DNA from: Lacrimispora sp. 210928-DFI.3.58
Lineage (GTDB): Bacteria > Bacillota > Clostridia > Lachnospirales > Lachnospiraceae
Assembly: GCF_020554865.1 (NCBI RefSeq)
Contig: NZ_JAJCIC010000007.1
Coordinates: forward strand, 85,602 to 149,601
Length of the DNA stretch: 64,000 nucleotides
Direction: 5' to 3'
Of this stretch, positions 16,980 to 25,065 are shown one piece after another. Under the pieces are notes generated by a model, which was given only the letters and a program-made list of their open reading frames with translations, had not been told where the DNA came from and did not search any database. Each line of letters starts with the position of its first letter. The stretch's first letter is position 1. The position numbers were made by a program, and so were the translations under genes.

Positions 16980-17225
16980 TTAAGAAGGAAAATCCAGAAG
17001 TATGTTTGGGGAAACTCCAAAGAACTCACATAGAATTTTCAGCTCAACATCTGTTACAAGCCTTTGGCCCTTTTCGATCCGCAAAATCGTAAGCTCGCTG
17101 AAATTGTAGCCCTCCAACTGAAGCTTTGCAGCCATCTGGTACTGTGTAAGCCTGTTTGCAAGCCGGAGGTCACGTATATGACCGCCTATAAGATTCTTTT
17201 TTGTACTGTTGACGGAAATTTTCAT
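16980..17225 (-). CDS. Small XRE-family DNA-binding protein
   Basis: 81 residues, almost entirely one helix-turn-helix of the HTH_3 type: IRDLRLANRLTQYQMAAKLQ is the first part, then SELTILRIEKGQR as recognition helix and the LKILCEFFGVSPNILL closing helix, where the last part matches the usual Cro/C1-type ending. No effector domain. It is divergent from mscL across ~200 nt, so may act on that intergenic region. A phage or element origin is possible but nothing else phage-like is near. Confidence 0.75.
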   Translation of the reverse strand: MKISVNSTKKNLIGGHIRDLRLANRLTQYQMAAKLQLEGYNFSELTILRIEKGQRLVTDVELKILCEFFGVSPNILLDFPS

Positions 17226-17429
17226 GTTTTCTCCCGAAGCTGGTAATCTGATACTTCTAAAAACGAAGTTATAACTGGATTTTAAACAATAAGCAATGGA
17301 ACATACTTCTAATAATGAAGCCGGAAAAAATAAAGTGGTAAAATTTCCGGGTTTATGATAGACTGGTATCGTTATACAGAGATCCGGTCTGCGGACCGGA
17401 CAGAAGAAAAGTATGTGGAGGTATAAAGG

Positions 17430-17912
17430 ATGAAGAAGTTTCTTGAGGAGTTTAAGGCGTTTGCCCTTAAGGGGAACATGATCGATCTGGCAGTAGGTAT
17501 GATTATCGGAAGTGCGTTTACTTCCATTGTAAATTCTCTGGTTAATGATATTTTCATGCCTATTTTAAGCCTTCTTACAGGAAAGATTGATTTCACCAAT
17601 ATGTTTATTGCCCTGGATGGAAAGTCTTATGCCACAGTGGAGGAGGCAGGCTCTGTAGCATTGATCAAATACGGCTCTTTTATCACCCAGGCCATTAATT
17701 TCATTTTAATGGCAATGGTAGTGTTCATTGTTGTAAAGCAGCTGAACCGTCTGAGCCAGCTGGGAAAAAAGCACGAGGAACCAGCCGCTCCGGCAGCTCC
17801 TACGGAGAAGGAGTGCCCATACTGCAGGACAAAGATCCATATAGCAGCTGTGCGCTGTCCTCACTGCACATCCCTGCTGGAGGATGAAGCAGTAAAAGAA
17901 GCAGGAGTATAG
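17430..17912 (+). CDS. mscL: Large-conductance mechanosensitive channel with C-terminal zinc ribbon
   Basis: 160 residues. The N-terminal helix [24 protein letters not shown] is the MscL signature with the pore-lining M1 helix; M2 is at ~85-105. MscL opens under membrane tension to release solutes during hypo-osmotic shock. Unlike the Gram-negative form, the C-terminal tail carries a zinc ribbon, CPYC (129-132) and CPHC (143-146), a form seen in clostridia. A good AGGAG-type site precedes the next gene within its last codons, and nrdG starts 4 nt after the stop, so the two are co-transcribed. Confidence 0.93.
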   Translation: MKKFLEEFKAFALKGNMIDLAVGMIIGSAFTSIVNSLVNDIFMPILSLLTGKIDFTNMFIALDGKSYATVEEAGSVALIKYGSFITQAINFILMAMVVFIVVKQLNRLSQLGKKHEEPAAPAAPTEKECPYCRTKIHIAAVRCPHCTSLLEDEAVKEAGV

Positions 17913-17916
17913 TTTT

Positions 17917-18411
17917 ATGCGTTATCACAATATTACAAAGGACGATATGTTAAACGGCGAGGGCCTGCGCACGGTCTTGTGGGTGGCAGGCTGCAGCCAT
18001 AATTGTCCGGAATGCCACAATCCCATTACCTGGGATATCAGAGGAGGGATCCCCTTTGACGAAGCAGCCAAAAAGGAGCTTTTTGATGAGCTTGAGAAGG
18101 ATTATATCTCCGGTGTGACCTTCAGCGGAGGGGATCCCCTCCACCCCCAGAACAGGGAGGAGATCGGAAGGCTGGCAGGGGAGATCCGCAGGAGATTCCC
18201 GGAAAAGACCATCTGGCTTTACACAGGCTATGACTGGGAGCAGGTCTGTGAGCTTCCCATGATGCGTGATATAGACGTGGTGGTAGATGGAGAATTCATT
18301 GTCAGGCTGAAGGACAACAAGCTCCACTGGAAGGGCAGCTCCAACCAGCGTGTGATCGATGTGCAGCGCTCCCTCCTTATGGGACAGGCTGTGCTTTATG
18401 AGGAGCAGTAG
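17917..18411 (+). CDS. nrdG: Anaerobic ribonucleotide reductase activating protein
   Basis: 164 residues, radical SAM. The cluster motif CSHNCPEC (CxxxCxxC) is preceded by EGLRTVLWVAG, and the SAM-binding VTFSGGDPL motif is clear. NrdG cleaves S-adenosylmethionine to put the radical on the NrdD glycine. It is the only activase gene in the window and probably serves both nrdD genes. The start overlaps mscL context closely (4 nt gap) and dut follows by ~55 nt. Confidence 0.94.
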   Translation: MRYHNITKDDMLNGEGLRTVLWVAGCSHNCPECHNPITWDIRGGIPFDEAAKKELFDELEKDYISGVTFSGGDPLHPQNREEIGRLAGEIRRRFPEKTIWLYTGYDWEQVCELPMMRDIDVVVDGEFIVRLKDNKLHWKGSSNQRVIDVQRSLLMGQAVLYEEQ

Positions 18412-18465
18412 AGACGGATTTCAGTTGACGAGCGTGGATTGAAACAAGAAAAGGACGGACAAAGC

Positions 18466-18987
18466 ATGCACAGAATTGCAAAATTTCACAAAGTTAGTTT
18501 TGAACAGTTTAAGGGAGATTGGACCGATACCTTTGGGGACAGGGCAGAGGAGGAGATAAGGGCTGTTTATGAAGGCATACGCCTGCCGGCAAGGGCAACC
18601 TCCGGTTCTGCGGGCTATGACTTTTTTACTCCTGAGCCGGTGACCTTAAAGCCGGGGGAGACAGTTAAGATACCCACCGGCATCCGGGCCGAGATGGATC
18701 CGGACTGGGTTCTCCAGGTATTCCCGCGCAGCAGCCTGGGATTTAAGTTCCGCCTTCAGCTGAACAATACCGTGGGCATCATTGACAGCGATTATTTCTA
18801 CTCAGACAATGAAGGCCACATATTCATTAAAGTGACAAATGATACCAATGAGGGAAAAACCGTGGAGCTGGCAGCCGGGGCAGGCTTTGCCCAGGGGATC
18901 TTCATTCCCTATGGGATCACATTGGATGATGACTGTGTGAGCGTGCGCAATGGCGGATTCGGCAGCACCGATCCGGGACAGGCGTAA
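18466..18987 (+). CDS. dut: dUTP diphosphatase (dUTPase)
   Basis: 173 residues from ATG 18466; an in-frame TTG at 18439 exists but the ATG gives a normal N-terminus. All five trimeric dUTPase motifs are present: ATSGSAGYDF (1), PRSSLG (2), NNTVGIIDSDYF (3, with the catalytic Asp), GAGFAQGIF (4) and RNGGFGSTD (5). The N-terminus is about 35 residues longer than usual. It converts dUTP to dUMP and PPi, keeping uracil out of DNA and feeding ThyA. It follows nrdG in the same direction. Confidence 0.92.
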   Translation: MHRIAKFHKVSFEQFKGDWTDTFGDRAEEEIRAVYEGIRLPARATSGSAGYDFFTPEPVTLKPGETVKIPTGIRAEMDPDWVLQVFPRSSLGFKFRLQLNNTVGIIDSDYFYSDNEGHIFIKVTNDTNEGKTVELAAGAGFAQGIFIPYGITLDDDCVSVRNGGFGSTDPGQA

Positions 18988-18989
18988 TT

Positions 18990-19988
18990 ATGGGCAGTGC
19001 AGGAAGAAAAACAGGAAAACGGAGCAGCTATAGCCCCAGACCGGGAGCTGGTTCCGGGAAAATGTCCTCAGGGGCAAGGATGGGAAGCAGTGCCCGCAGG
19101 CGGCGCAGGAGAAAGAGGCTTATAAAGGCCCTTATTGCCTGGGCAGTCTGCCTTCTGCTGGTGGCCCTTGTGGCAGCAGGTACCTTTCGCCTGATCACCT
19201 CCTTAGCCTCCTCGAAAAAGAGGGGCTTTCGCGAGGAGGGGATCCGGAAAATGGCGGACAGGGATTACCAGGGCGCCATCGCATCCTTTGACCAGGCCCT
19301 GGAGTCCTCAGGAAAGAAGGATCATGCCTTTAACAGCGATGTGCTGCGCTACCGGGCGGAGGCAGAGCTTCAGCTGGCGGATTACGGGGCAGCCATCCAT
19401 ACCTACGACCTGCTCATTGAGGCAGATGAGGGATCAGCCGTCTCCTACCAGTATTTAAAGGCTGTGTGCCTGGCAGGATCAGGAGAGGAAGATCAGGCAG
19501 TTTCCGTGTATCAGGAGGCCTTTGCGGCGGATCAGGCAGAAGGGTATTCACCGGGCCAGGAGGAGGCTCTGATCGCTGCAGGCAGTGCCTGTGTGGATGC
19601 AGGGAAATATGAGCAGGCGATGTCTCTCTATGAGGAGGCAGTGAGAAAGGGGATCACACATGGGCAGATTTATAATCAGATGGGCTTATGCCAGATGGCT
19701 GGGGAGGATTACAAAGGAGCTCTTGATTCGTTTAACAAGGGGTTCGAGATCATAGGGACCCAGTACCATGCCGGTACAGGAGCGCCTCTTTCGCAGGTAG
19801 CTGCCGCGGTGACCCGGGAAAATGGAAAGGACTGGGCATTACTTCAGGAGCTGGCGTATAACAGGGCGGCTGCATGTGAATACTTACAGCAGTATGAAGA
19901 TGCACTGGAGCAGTTTATGGAATATATCGATGTCTTCGGGGAAGATGAAAATGCCCGTCATGAGATCGATTTTCTGAGCACGAGATAG
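18990..19988 (+). CDS. Membrane-anchored TPR protein
   Basis: 332 residues. A basic Ser/Gly/Arg-rich N-terminus of ~45 residues is followed by one membrane helix (ALIAWAVCLLLVALVAAGTF, ~50-70). The rest is about five to six tetratricopeptide repeats, for example YQGAIASFDQALESS, YGAAIHTYDLLIEA and YEQAMSLYEEAVRKG, ending with YEDALEQFMEYIDVFG. It likely scaffolds protein contacts on the outer face. It starts 2 nt after the dut stop, so is co-transcribed with dut and hflX. The partner is unknown. Confidence 0.82.
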   Translation: MGSAGRKTGKRSSYSPRPGAGSGKMSSGARMGSSARRRRRRKRLIKALIAWAVCLLLVALVAAGTFRLITSLASSKKRGFREEGIRKMADRDYQGAIASFDQALESSGKKDHAFNSDVLRYRAEAELQLADYGAAIHTYDLLIEADEGSAVSYQYLKAVCLAGSGEEDQAVSVYQEAFAADQAEGYSPGQEEALIAAGSACVDAGKYEQAMSLYEEAVRKGITHGQIYNQMGLCQMAGEDYKGALDSFNKGFEIIGTQYHAGTGAPLSQVAAAVTRENGKDWALLQELAYNRAAACEYLQQYEDALEQFMEYIDVFGEDENARHEIDFLSTR

Positions 19989-20067
19989 CATCAGCAGCCA
20001 AAGCCGGCCGGTGCAATACGGCGGCTGCCTGCGGCAGACGGCTTTGCGGAAAGTGCGGATTGAAACA

Positions 20068-21342
20068 ATGGCAGAAATGATTGATTTAAAGGAATTAGAG
20101 GAAAAGGTAATACTGGTGGCGGTGAGCACGGGCAGTGAGGATGATGCGGAGGCTTCTCTGGACGAGCTTGGTGAGCTGGCCTCCACCGCAGGGGCCCGCA
20201 CAGTCGGGCGCGTGATCCAGAACAGGGAGAATGTCCACCCAGGTACCTACCTGGGCAAGGGAAAGATCGATGAAGTGCGGGAAATGCTCTGGGATCTTCA
20301 GGCAACAGGAGTGATCTGTGATGATGAGCTGTCCCCGGCTCAGTTGAGAAATCTGGAGGATGCTCTGGATACAAAGGTCATGGACAGGACCATGGTGATC
20401 CTTGATATCTTTGCATCCAGAGCGAACACTAGGGAGGGCAAGATACAGGTGGAGCTGGCCCAGCTAAAATACAGGGCAGTGCGCCTGGTGGGAATGCGCA
20501 ATTCCCTGTCACGCCTGGGAGGCGGTATCGGCACCAGGGGACCTGGTGAGAAGAAGCTGGAGACAGACCGCCGCCTGATCCACCAGAGGATCGGCCAGCT
20601 GAAGGGAGAGCTGGAGGATGTGAAGCGCCACAGGGAGGTCACAAGGCAGCAGCGGGGGAAGAATTTTTCTCTGACAGCCGCCATTGTGGGTTATACCAAT
20701 GCGGGGAAGTCCACCCTGTTAAACAGGCTGACAAATGCAGGGATCCTGGCAGAGGACAAGCTGTTTGCCACCCTGGACCCCACCACCAGGAGCTTTACCA
20801 TGGAGGACGGGCAGCAGGTGCTGCTCACAGACACCGTAGGCTTTATACGCAAGCTTCCCCATCACCTGATCGAGGCCTTTAAGAGCACTCTGGAGGAGGC
20901 CCGCTACAGCGATATCATTTTCCATGTGGTGGACTGTTCCAATCCGCAGATGGATATGCAGATGCATGTGGTGAAGGAGACCCTGCGGGAGCTTGAGATC
21001 GTTGACAAGACGGTTGTGACCGTGTTCAACAAGATGGACCGCTTAAGAGAGCTTCAGGAGGACGGAAAGGAGCGCCAGATCCCCAGGGATTTTTCCTCGG
21101 ACTATCAGGTCAGGATATCGGCAAGGACAGGAGAGGGATTAAAGGATCTGGAGGAGGTCCTAAAGACCATTATCCGCAGCAGGAGGGTTTACCTGGAAAA
21201 GGTGTATCCTTATTCCCAGACAGGCCGTATCCAGTCCATACGGAAATACGGACAGCTTTTAAGCGAGGAGTACAGAGAGGACGGAGTGGCTGTGAAGGCC
21301 TATGTGCCGGCGGAGCTTTTTGCCGGACTTTACAAGGATTGA
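20068..21342 (+). CDS. hflX: Ribosome-associated GTPase HflX
   Basis: 424 residues from ATG 20068; an upstream in-frame GTG at 20011 is less likely. N-terminal HflX domain (VHPGTYLGKGKIDEV), linker helix with RRLIHQRIGQL, then the G domain: GYTNAGKSTL (G1), DTVGFIRKLPH (G3) and NKMD (G4). The glycine-rich GGGIGTRGPGEKKLETDRR motif before the G domain is diagnostic. HflX splits or rescues stalled or heat-damaged 70S ribosomes. It is last of the mscL-nrdG-dut-TPR-hflX run. Confidence 0.93.
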   Translation: MAEMIDLKELEEKVILVAVSTGSEDDAEASLDELGELASTAGARTVGRVIQNRENVHPGTYLGKGKIDEVREMLWDLQATGVICDDELSPAQLRNLEDALDTKVMDRTMVILDIFASRANTREGKIQVELAQLKYRAVRLVGMRNSLSRLGGGIGTRGPGEKKLETDRRLIHQRIGQLKGELEDVKRHREVTRQQRGKNFSLTAAIVGYTNAGKSTLLNRLTNAGILAEDKLFATLDPTTRSFTMEDGQQVLLTDTVGFIRKLPHHLIEAFKSTLEEARYSDIIFHVVDCSNPQMDMQMHVVKETLRELEIVDKTVVTVFNKMDRLRELQEDGKERQIPRDFSSDYQVRISARTGEGLKDLEEVLKTIIRSRRVYLEKVYPYSQTGRIQSIRKYGQLLSEEYREDGVAVKAYVPAELFAGLYKD

Positions 21343-21368
21343 GGATAGTTATAAGTAAAAATAATAAG

Positions 21369-21415
21369 ACACAATATCTAGTCTTACAAAAAATGTAAGA
21401 CATAGATATTGTGTT
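21369..21415 (+). promoter_or_regulatory. Long inverted repeat carrying two NrdR-like boxes upstream of nrdD (thioredoxin fusion)
   Basis: ACACAATATCTAGTCT (21369-21384) and ACATAGATATTGTGTT (21400-21415) resemble NrdR boxes in opposite orientation, with centres 31 bp apart. They form the two ends of a longer imperfect palindrome (ACACAATATCT...GTCTTACA / TGTAAGAC...AGATATTGTGT) with a T-run after it, so the same DNA could also fold as the hflX terminator. The right box overlaps the -35 of the promoter below, as expected for repression. Confidence 0.7.
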
Positions 21416-21437
21416 TTTAATTGTGGTCTGCTATAAT
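21409..21437 (+). promoter_or_regulatory. Likely promoter of the second nrdD
   Basis: TATAAT at 21432-21437 with TTGTGT at 21409-21414, 17-bp spacer. It lies 80 nt before ATG 21518; the leader contains a small TTGGC/GCCAA hairpin. Confidence 0.6.
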
Positions 21438-21517
21438 GGGATCATGTCTCGCTTTTAGGCTTGGCAGAGTGCCAAAAGGCGGGGTTTCGTGTTTGTTATG
21501 TGAAAGGAGTTTTTTAA

Positions 21518-23923
21518 ATGATTCAGGTAGTAAAGAGGGATGGGGAGATCGCTGAGTTTAGTCTGAATAAGATCACAGAGGCGATCAAGAAAGCATTTAA
21601 AGCAACATCAAAGGATTATAACAATGAGATCCTGGAACTCTTATCCTTGAGAGTGACAGCTGATTTCCAGAGCAAGATGAAGGATGGAAAGATTTCCGTT
21701 GAGGAGATACAGGACAGCGTGGAGCACGTGCTGGAGCAGACAGGCTACACGGACGTGGCAAAGGCTTATATCCTTTACAGAAAGCAGCGTGAGAAGATCC
21801 GCAATATGAACAGCACCATTCTGGATTACAAGGATGTGGTGAACAGCTATGTGAAGGTGGAGGATTGGCGCGTAAAGGAGAACTCCACCGTGACCTACTC
21901 TGTGGGCGGACTCATTTTAAGCAATTCAGGAGCAGTGACAGCGAATTACTGGCTCAGCGAGATCTATGACCAGGAGATCGCAAATGCCCACCGCAATGCG
22001 GACATCCATATCCATGACTTGTCCATGCTCACAGGCTATTGTGCAGGCTGGTCCTTAAAGCAGCTGCTGCTTGAGGGATTGGGAGGCATTACAGGAAAGA
22101 TCACCTCCTCACCGGCAAAGCATTTATCCGTGCTGTGCAACCAGATGGTAAATTTCCTGGGCATTATGCAGAATGAATGGGCAGGAGCCCAGGCATTTTC
22201 CTCTTTTGATACCTACCTTGCTCCTTTTGTAAAGATAGATAACCTCACCTATCCAGAGGTAAAGAAGTGCATTGAGTCCTTTATTTACGGCGTGAACACC
22301 CCCAGCCGCTGGGGTACCCAGGCGCCATTTTCCAACATCACCTTAGACTGGACCGTGCCGGATGATATGGCGGAGATGAACGCCATTGTAGGCGGCAGGG
22401 AGATGGACTTTAAGTACAAGGACTGCAAGAAGGAAATGGATATGATCAACAAGGCCTTTATTGAGACCATGATCGAGGGCGACGCCAACGGGCGCGGCTT
22501 CCAGTATCCCATTCCAACCTATTCCATCACAAGTGAGTTTGACTGGTCTGACACGGAGAATAACCGCCTGCTGTTTGAGATGACGGCCAAATACGGCACT
22601 CCTTATTTCTCCAACTATATCAACAGCGATATGAAGCCCAGCGATGTCCGCAGCATGTGCTGCCGCCTGCGCCTGGATTTAAGGGAGCTTCGGAAGAAGA
22701 CCGGCGGCTTCTTTGGCTCCGGTGAGAGCACGGGCTCTGTGGGCGTTGTGACCATCAACATGCCAAGGATCGCTTACCTGGCAAAGGATGAAGCTGATTT
22801 CTACAAGCGCCTGGACCACATGATGGACGTCAGTGCCCGCTCCTTAAGGACAAAGAGAGAGGTCATTACAAAGCTGCTGGATCAGGGCTTATATCCCTAT
22901 ACGAAACGTTATCTGGGAACCTTTGAGAATCATTTCTCCACCATCGGCCTGATCGGCATGAATGAGGCTGGCCTGAATGCAAGGTGGCTGAGAAAGGATA
23001 TGACCACACCGGAATGCCAGGAGTTCACAAAGAATGTGTTAAACCACATGAGAGAACGCCTGTCCGATTACCAGGAAATGTACGGAGACCTCTACAATCT
23101 GGAGGCAACCCCGGCAGAGTCCACCACCTACCGCCTTGCAAAGCATGACAAGGAGCGCTACCCGGATATCATCACAGCCGGCGCTGACGGCGATACGCCT
23201 TACTATACAAACAGCTCCCATCTGCCGGTGGATTTCACAGCAGATGTATTTGACGCTCTGGACATCCAGGATGAGCTCCAGACGCTTTACACCTCCGGTA
23301 CGGTGTTCCATGCATTTTTGGGCGAGAAGCTGCCTGACTGGAAGGCGGCTGCCAACCTGGTGCGCACCATTGCAGAGAATTATAAGCTGCCCTACTATAC
23401 CATGTCTCCTACCTATTCTATCTGCAAGAGCCATGGCTATCTGACCGGGGAGCATTTCACCTGCCCGATCTGCGGCGAAAAGGCAGAGGTATACAGCAGG
23501 ATCACAGGCTACTACCGTCCGGTGCAGAACTGGAACGAGGGAAAGACACAGGAGTACAAGAACCGCACCAACTATGACATGAAGCGCTCCACCTTAAAGC
23601 ACGGCATATCCAGAATGGCTGCCGGCTGCAGGTGTACTGTTTCCATGGAGGAGGAGAGAGCTCCAAAGGGAAAGGGAGTGCCCCAGCTCTATCTGTTTAC
23701 CACGAAGACCTGCCCCAACTGCAGGAGTGCGAAGGAGTTCTTAAAGGGAGTGGAGTATCAGGTGATCGATGCAGAGGAGCATCCTGAGCTGGCTGAGAAG
23801 TTCGGCATCATGCAGGCGCCTACGCTGGTGATTGTGCGTGACGGCATTGTACAGAAGTTTGCAAATGCTTCCAATATCAGGAAGTTCGTGGAGCAGAACA
23901 GGACGGAAGCAGTCAAGGCCTGA
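21518..23923 (+). CDS. nrdD: Class III ribonucleotide reductase fused to a thioredoxin-like domain
   Basis: 801 residues. ATP-cone at ~3-90, glycyl-radical barrel with TGYCAGWS (~168) and MCCRLRLD (~385), a CPIC zinc pair, and the radical loop RITGYYRPVQNWNEGK with glycine 664. After ~705 comes a separate ~80-residue thioredoxin/glutaredoxin-type domain (QLYLFTTKTCPNCRSAKEFL; active site CPNC at 732-735, then QAPTLVIV with the cis-Pro). Class III enzymes use either formate or a thioredoxin-like reductant; the built-in CPNC domain argues for the thiol-dependent kind. Preceded by NrdR-like boxes; a small membrane-protein gene follows 25 nt later. Confidence 0.92.
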   Translation: MIQVVKRDGEIAEFSLNKITEAIKKAFKATSKDYNNEILELLSLRVTADFQSKMKDGKISVEEIQDSVEHVLEQTGYTDVAKAYILYRKQREKIRNMNSTILDYKDVVNSYVKVEDWRVKENSTVTYSVGGLILSNSGAVTANYWLSEIYDQEIANAHRNADIHIHDLSMLTGYCAGWSLKQLLLEGLGGITGKITSSPAKHLSVLCNQMVNFLGIMQNEWAGAQAFSSFDTYLAPFVKIDNLTYPEVKKCIESFIYGVNTPSRWGTQAPFSNITLDWTVPDDMAEMNAIVGGREMDFKYKDCKKEMDMINKAFIETMIEGDANGRGFQYPIPTYSITSEFDWSDTENNRLLFEMTAKYGTPYFSNYINSDMKPSDVRSMCCRLRLDLRELRKKTGGFFGSGESTGSVGVVTINMPRIAYLAKDEADFYKRLDHMMDVSARSLRTKREVITKLLDQGLYPYTKRYLGTFENHFSTIGLIGMNEAGLNARWLRKDMTTPECQEFTKNVLNHMRERLSDYQEMYGDLYNLEATPAESTTYRLAKHDKERYPDIITAGADGDTPYYTNSSHLPVDFTADVFDALDIQDELQTLYTSGTVFHAFLGEKLPDWKAAANLVRTIAENYKLPYYTMSPTYSICKSHGYLTGEHFTCPICGEKAEVYSRITGYYRPVQNWNEGKTQEYKNRTNYDMKRSTLKHGISRMAAGCRCTVSMEEERAPKGKGVPQLYLFTTKTCPNCRSAKEFLKGVEYQVIDAEEHPELAEKFGIMQAPTLVIVRDGIVQKFANASNIRKFVEQNRTEAVKA

Positions 23924-23948
23924 TAGCGAAGGGCCGGAGAGGAACCGG

Positions 23949-24239
23949 ATGGATATACTGTTTTTATGTGTGGGAGGCGTCTGCCTGGCAGAGGGGATTG
24001 ACCTGTTTACCGGGGATGACTTTCTCATGTTTGTAGGCTCCTCCAATAAGAAGGACTATGATCTGGATAAGATTTACGCGGTGGAGAAGTGGGTATTCCT
24101 GGTAGATGCGCTGTGCAGCTTTATCATCGGCCTCAACCGCTTTCCTGCAGAGGCCGTGTGGACTGCCATGGGCGTGTTTGCCCTTACCCTTGTTATCCAC
24201 GTATATGTGTTTAAAAGCAGGAAATTCCGCACAAATTGA
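23949..24239 (+). CDS. Small membrane protein of unknown function
   Basis: 96 residues with three hydrophobic stretches (ILFLCVGGVCLAEGIDLFTG, WVFLVDALCSFIIGL and WTAMGVFALTLVIHVYVF). ATG 23949 has AGAGGA at 7 nt. It begins 25 nt after the thioredoxin-fused nrdD and is likely co-transcribed with it. No family recognised. Confidence 0.65.
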   Translation: MDILFLCVGGVCLAEGIDLFTGDDFLMFVGSSNKKDYDLDKIYAVEKWVFLVDALCSFIIGLNRFPAEAVWTAMGVFALTLVIHVYVFKSRKFRTN

Positions 24240-24346
24240 CATATGGCGGACAGCCAAAGCTTTTTGTTTTCATGCTTTTTGAAAACAAGAAGATGGCATG
24301 GCTGAATAGTTACAAGAATAGGGATTGTCTGCAGGGCTGACGAAAG

Positions 24347-24390
24347 AGCCGCTGTCTCTTGATGTAAGGGGACAGCGGCTTATCCTTTTT
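24347..24390 (+). terminator. Intrinsic terminator
   Basis: AGCCGCTGTC pairs with GGACAGCGGCT, followed by TTATCCTTTTT. A weaker AT hairpin (TTGTTTTC/GAAAACAA) precedes it at ~24263-24287. It closes the nrdD-membrane protein unit. Confidence 0.8.
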
Positions 24391-24395
24391 GTTCT

Positions 24396-24489
24396 GGGCT
24401 TTTGCATTTTGCGCCGCGGCTGCCTTAGTGCTTCTTATGTCTGAAACCGGAGTGCCAGACAGCCTCACGGCAGCCGTGGCGCAAAATGC
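24396..24489. repeat. Palindromic intergenic repeat, copy A
   Basis: 21-bp arms 24404-24424 (GCATTTTGCGCCGCGGCTGCC) and 24469-24489 pair with one mismatch around a 44-nt loop. The loop contains CTTAGTGCTTCTTATGTC, whose reverse complement occurs exactly at 35086-35103; the block GGGCTTTTGCATTTT (24396-24410) recurs exactly at 35030-35044. No coding frame. Probably a dispersed non-autonomous repeat. Confidence 0.7.
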
Positions 24490-24539
24490 GGAGGCCTGGG
24501 AGGCTTTGCGTCTGGTCAAAATGGCCGGGGTGCAGTATA

Positions 24540-24977
24540 CTAATGGATAGCAGCCTTGTCAAGAGCCGTGTTGATCGCATTTAACAGGGCAGCGGAGGTG
24601 TAGCGGGATGTGCTGGGGTATGTAAGGTTTTCTGTGGACTGCGTTGTGACGATCTGGCTTGCCAGGCTGTCTAAGGTGGGCTGCATCAGCGGATACATGG
24701 TGGTGACGGCCTCGCTTAAGGGTATGAGGGCAATGGAGTTTATGCGGTCGCTGTCCACGGCCACCTCCACATTTACCTGCTCGCTTCCAAGGGTCAGGGC
24801 CGCGCTGTATACGCCGGGTACATAGATGGCTGTGCCTGAGGATGAGGAGGCCGGACCGCTTTTCGGCCGGAACATGATGAAGCACAGGGTGATCAGAAAG
24901 ATGGCAAGGCCTACGAAGATTGCGGTATAGATGATCTCCTTCATCCGAAGTACCACAATTTTTGTTTTAGCACTCAT
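24540..24977 (-). CDS. Membrane-anchored FMN-binding-domain-like protein
   Basis: 145 residues from the ATG at complement 24975-24977; longer in-frame starts reach into the addB promoter and are unlikely. One membrane helix near the N-terminus (IIYTAIFVGLAIFLITLCFIMF). The rest follows the FMN_bind pattern VPGVYSAAL...VEVAVDSDRI...QSTENLTYPS...YTSAALLNAI. The flavin-attachment core SGAT is replaced by STSR, so covalent FMN is not expected. It is divergent from addB. It may be a degenerate electron-transfer subunit or simply a structural relative. Confidence 0.7.
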   Translation of the reverse strand: MSAKTKIVVLRMKEIIYTAIFVGLAIFLITLCFIMFRPKSGPASSSSGTAIYVPGVYSAALTLGSEQVNVEVAVDSDRINSIALIPLSEAVTTMYPLMQPTLDSLASQIVTTQSTENLTYPSTSRYTSAALLNAINTALDKAAIH

Positions 24978-25065
24978 AGTAAGGACCTCTGGGGATAGTT
25001 TGTTAAAGCTTATGAGGATGCCGGGGGAAATATGAGGAAATTTCAAACCAGTAGGAGGAAAGAAC

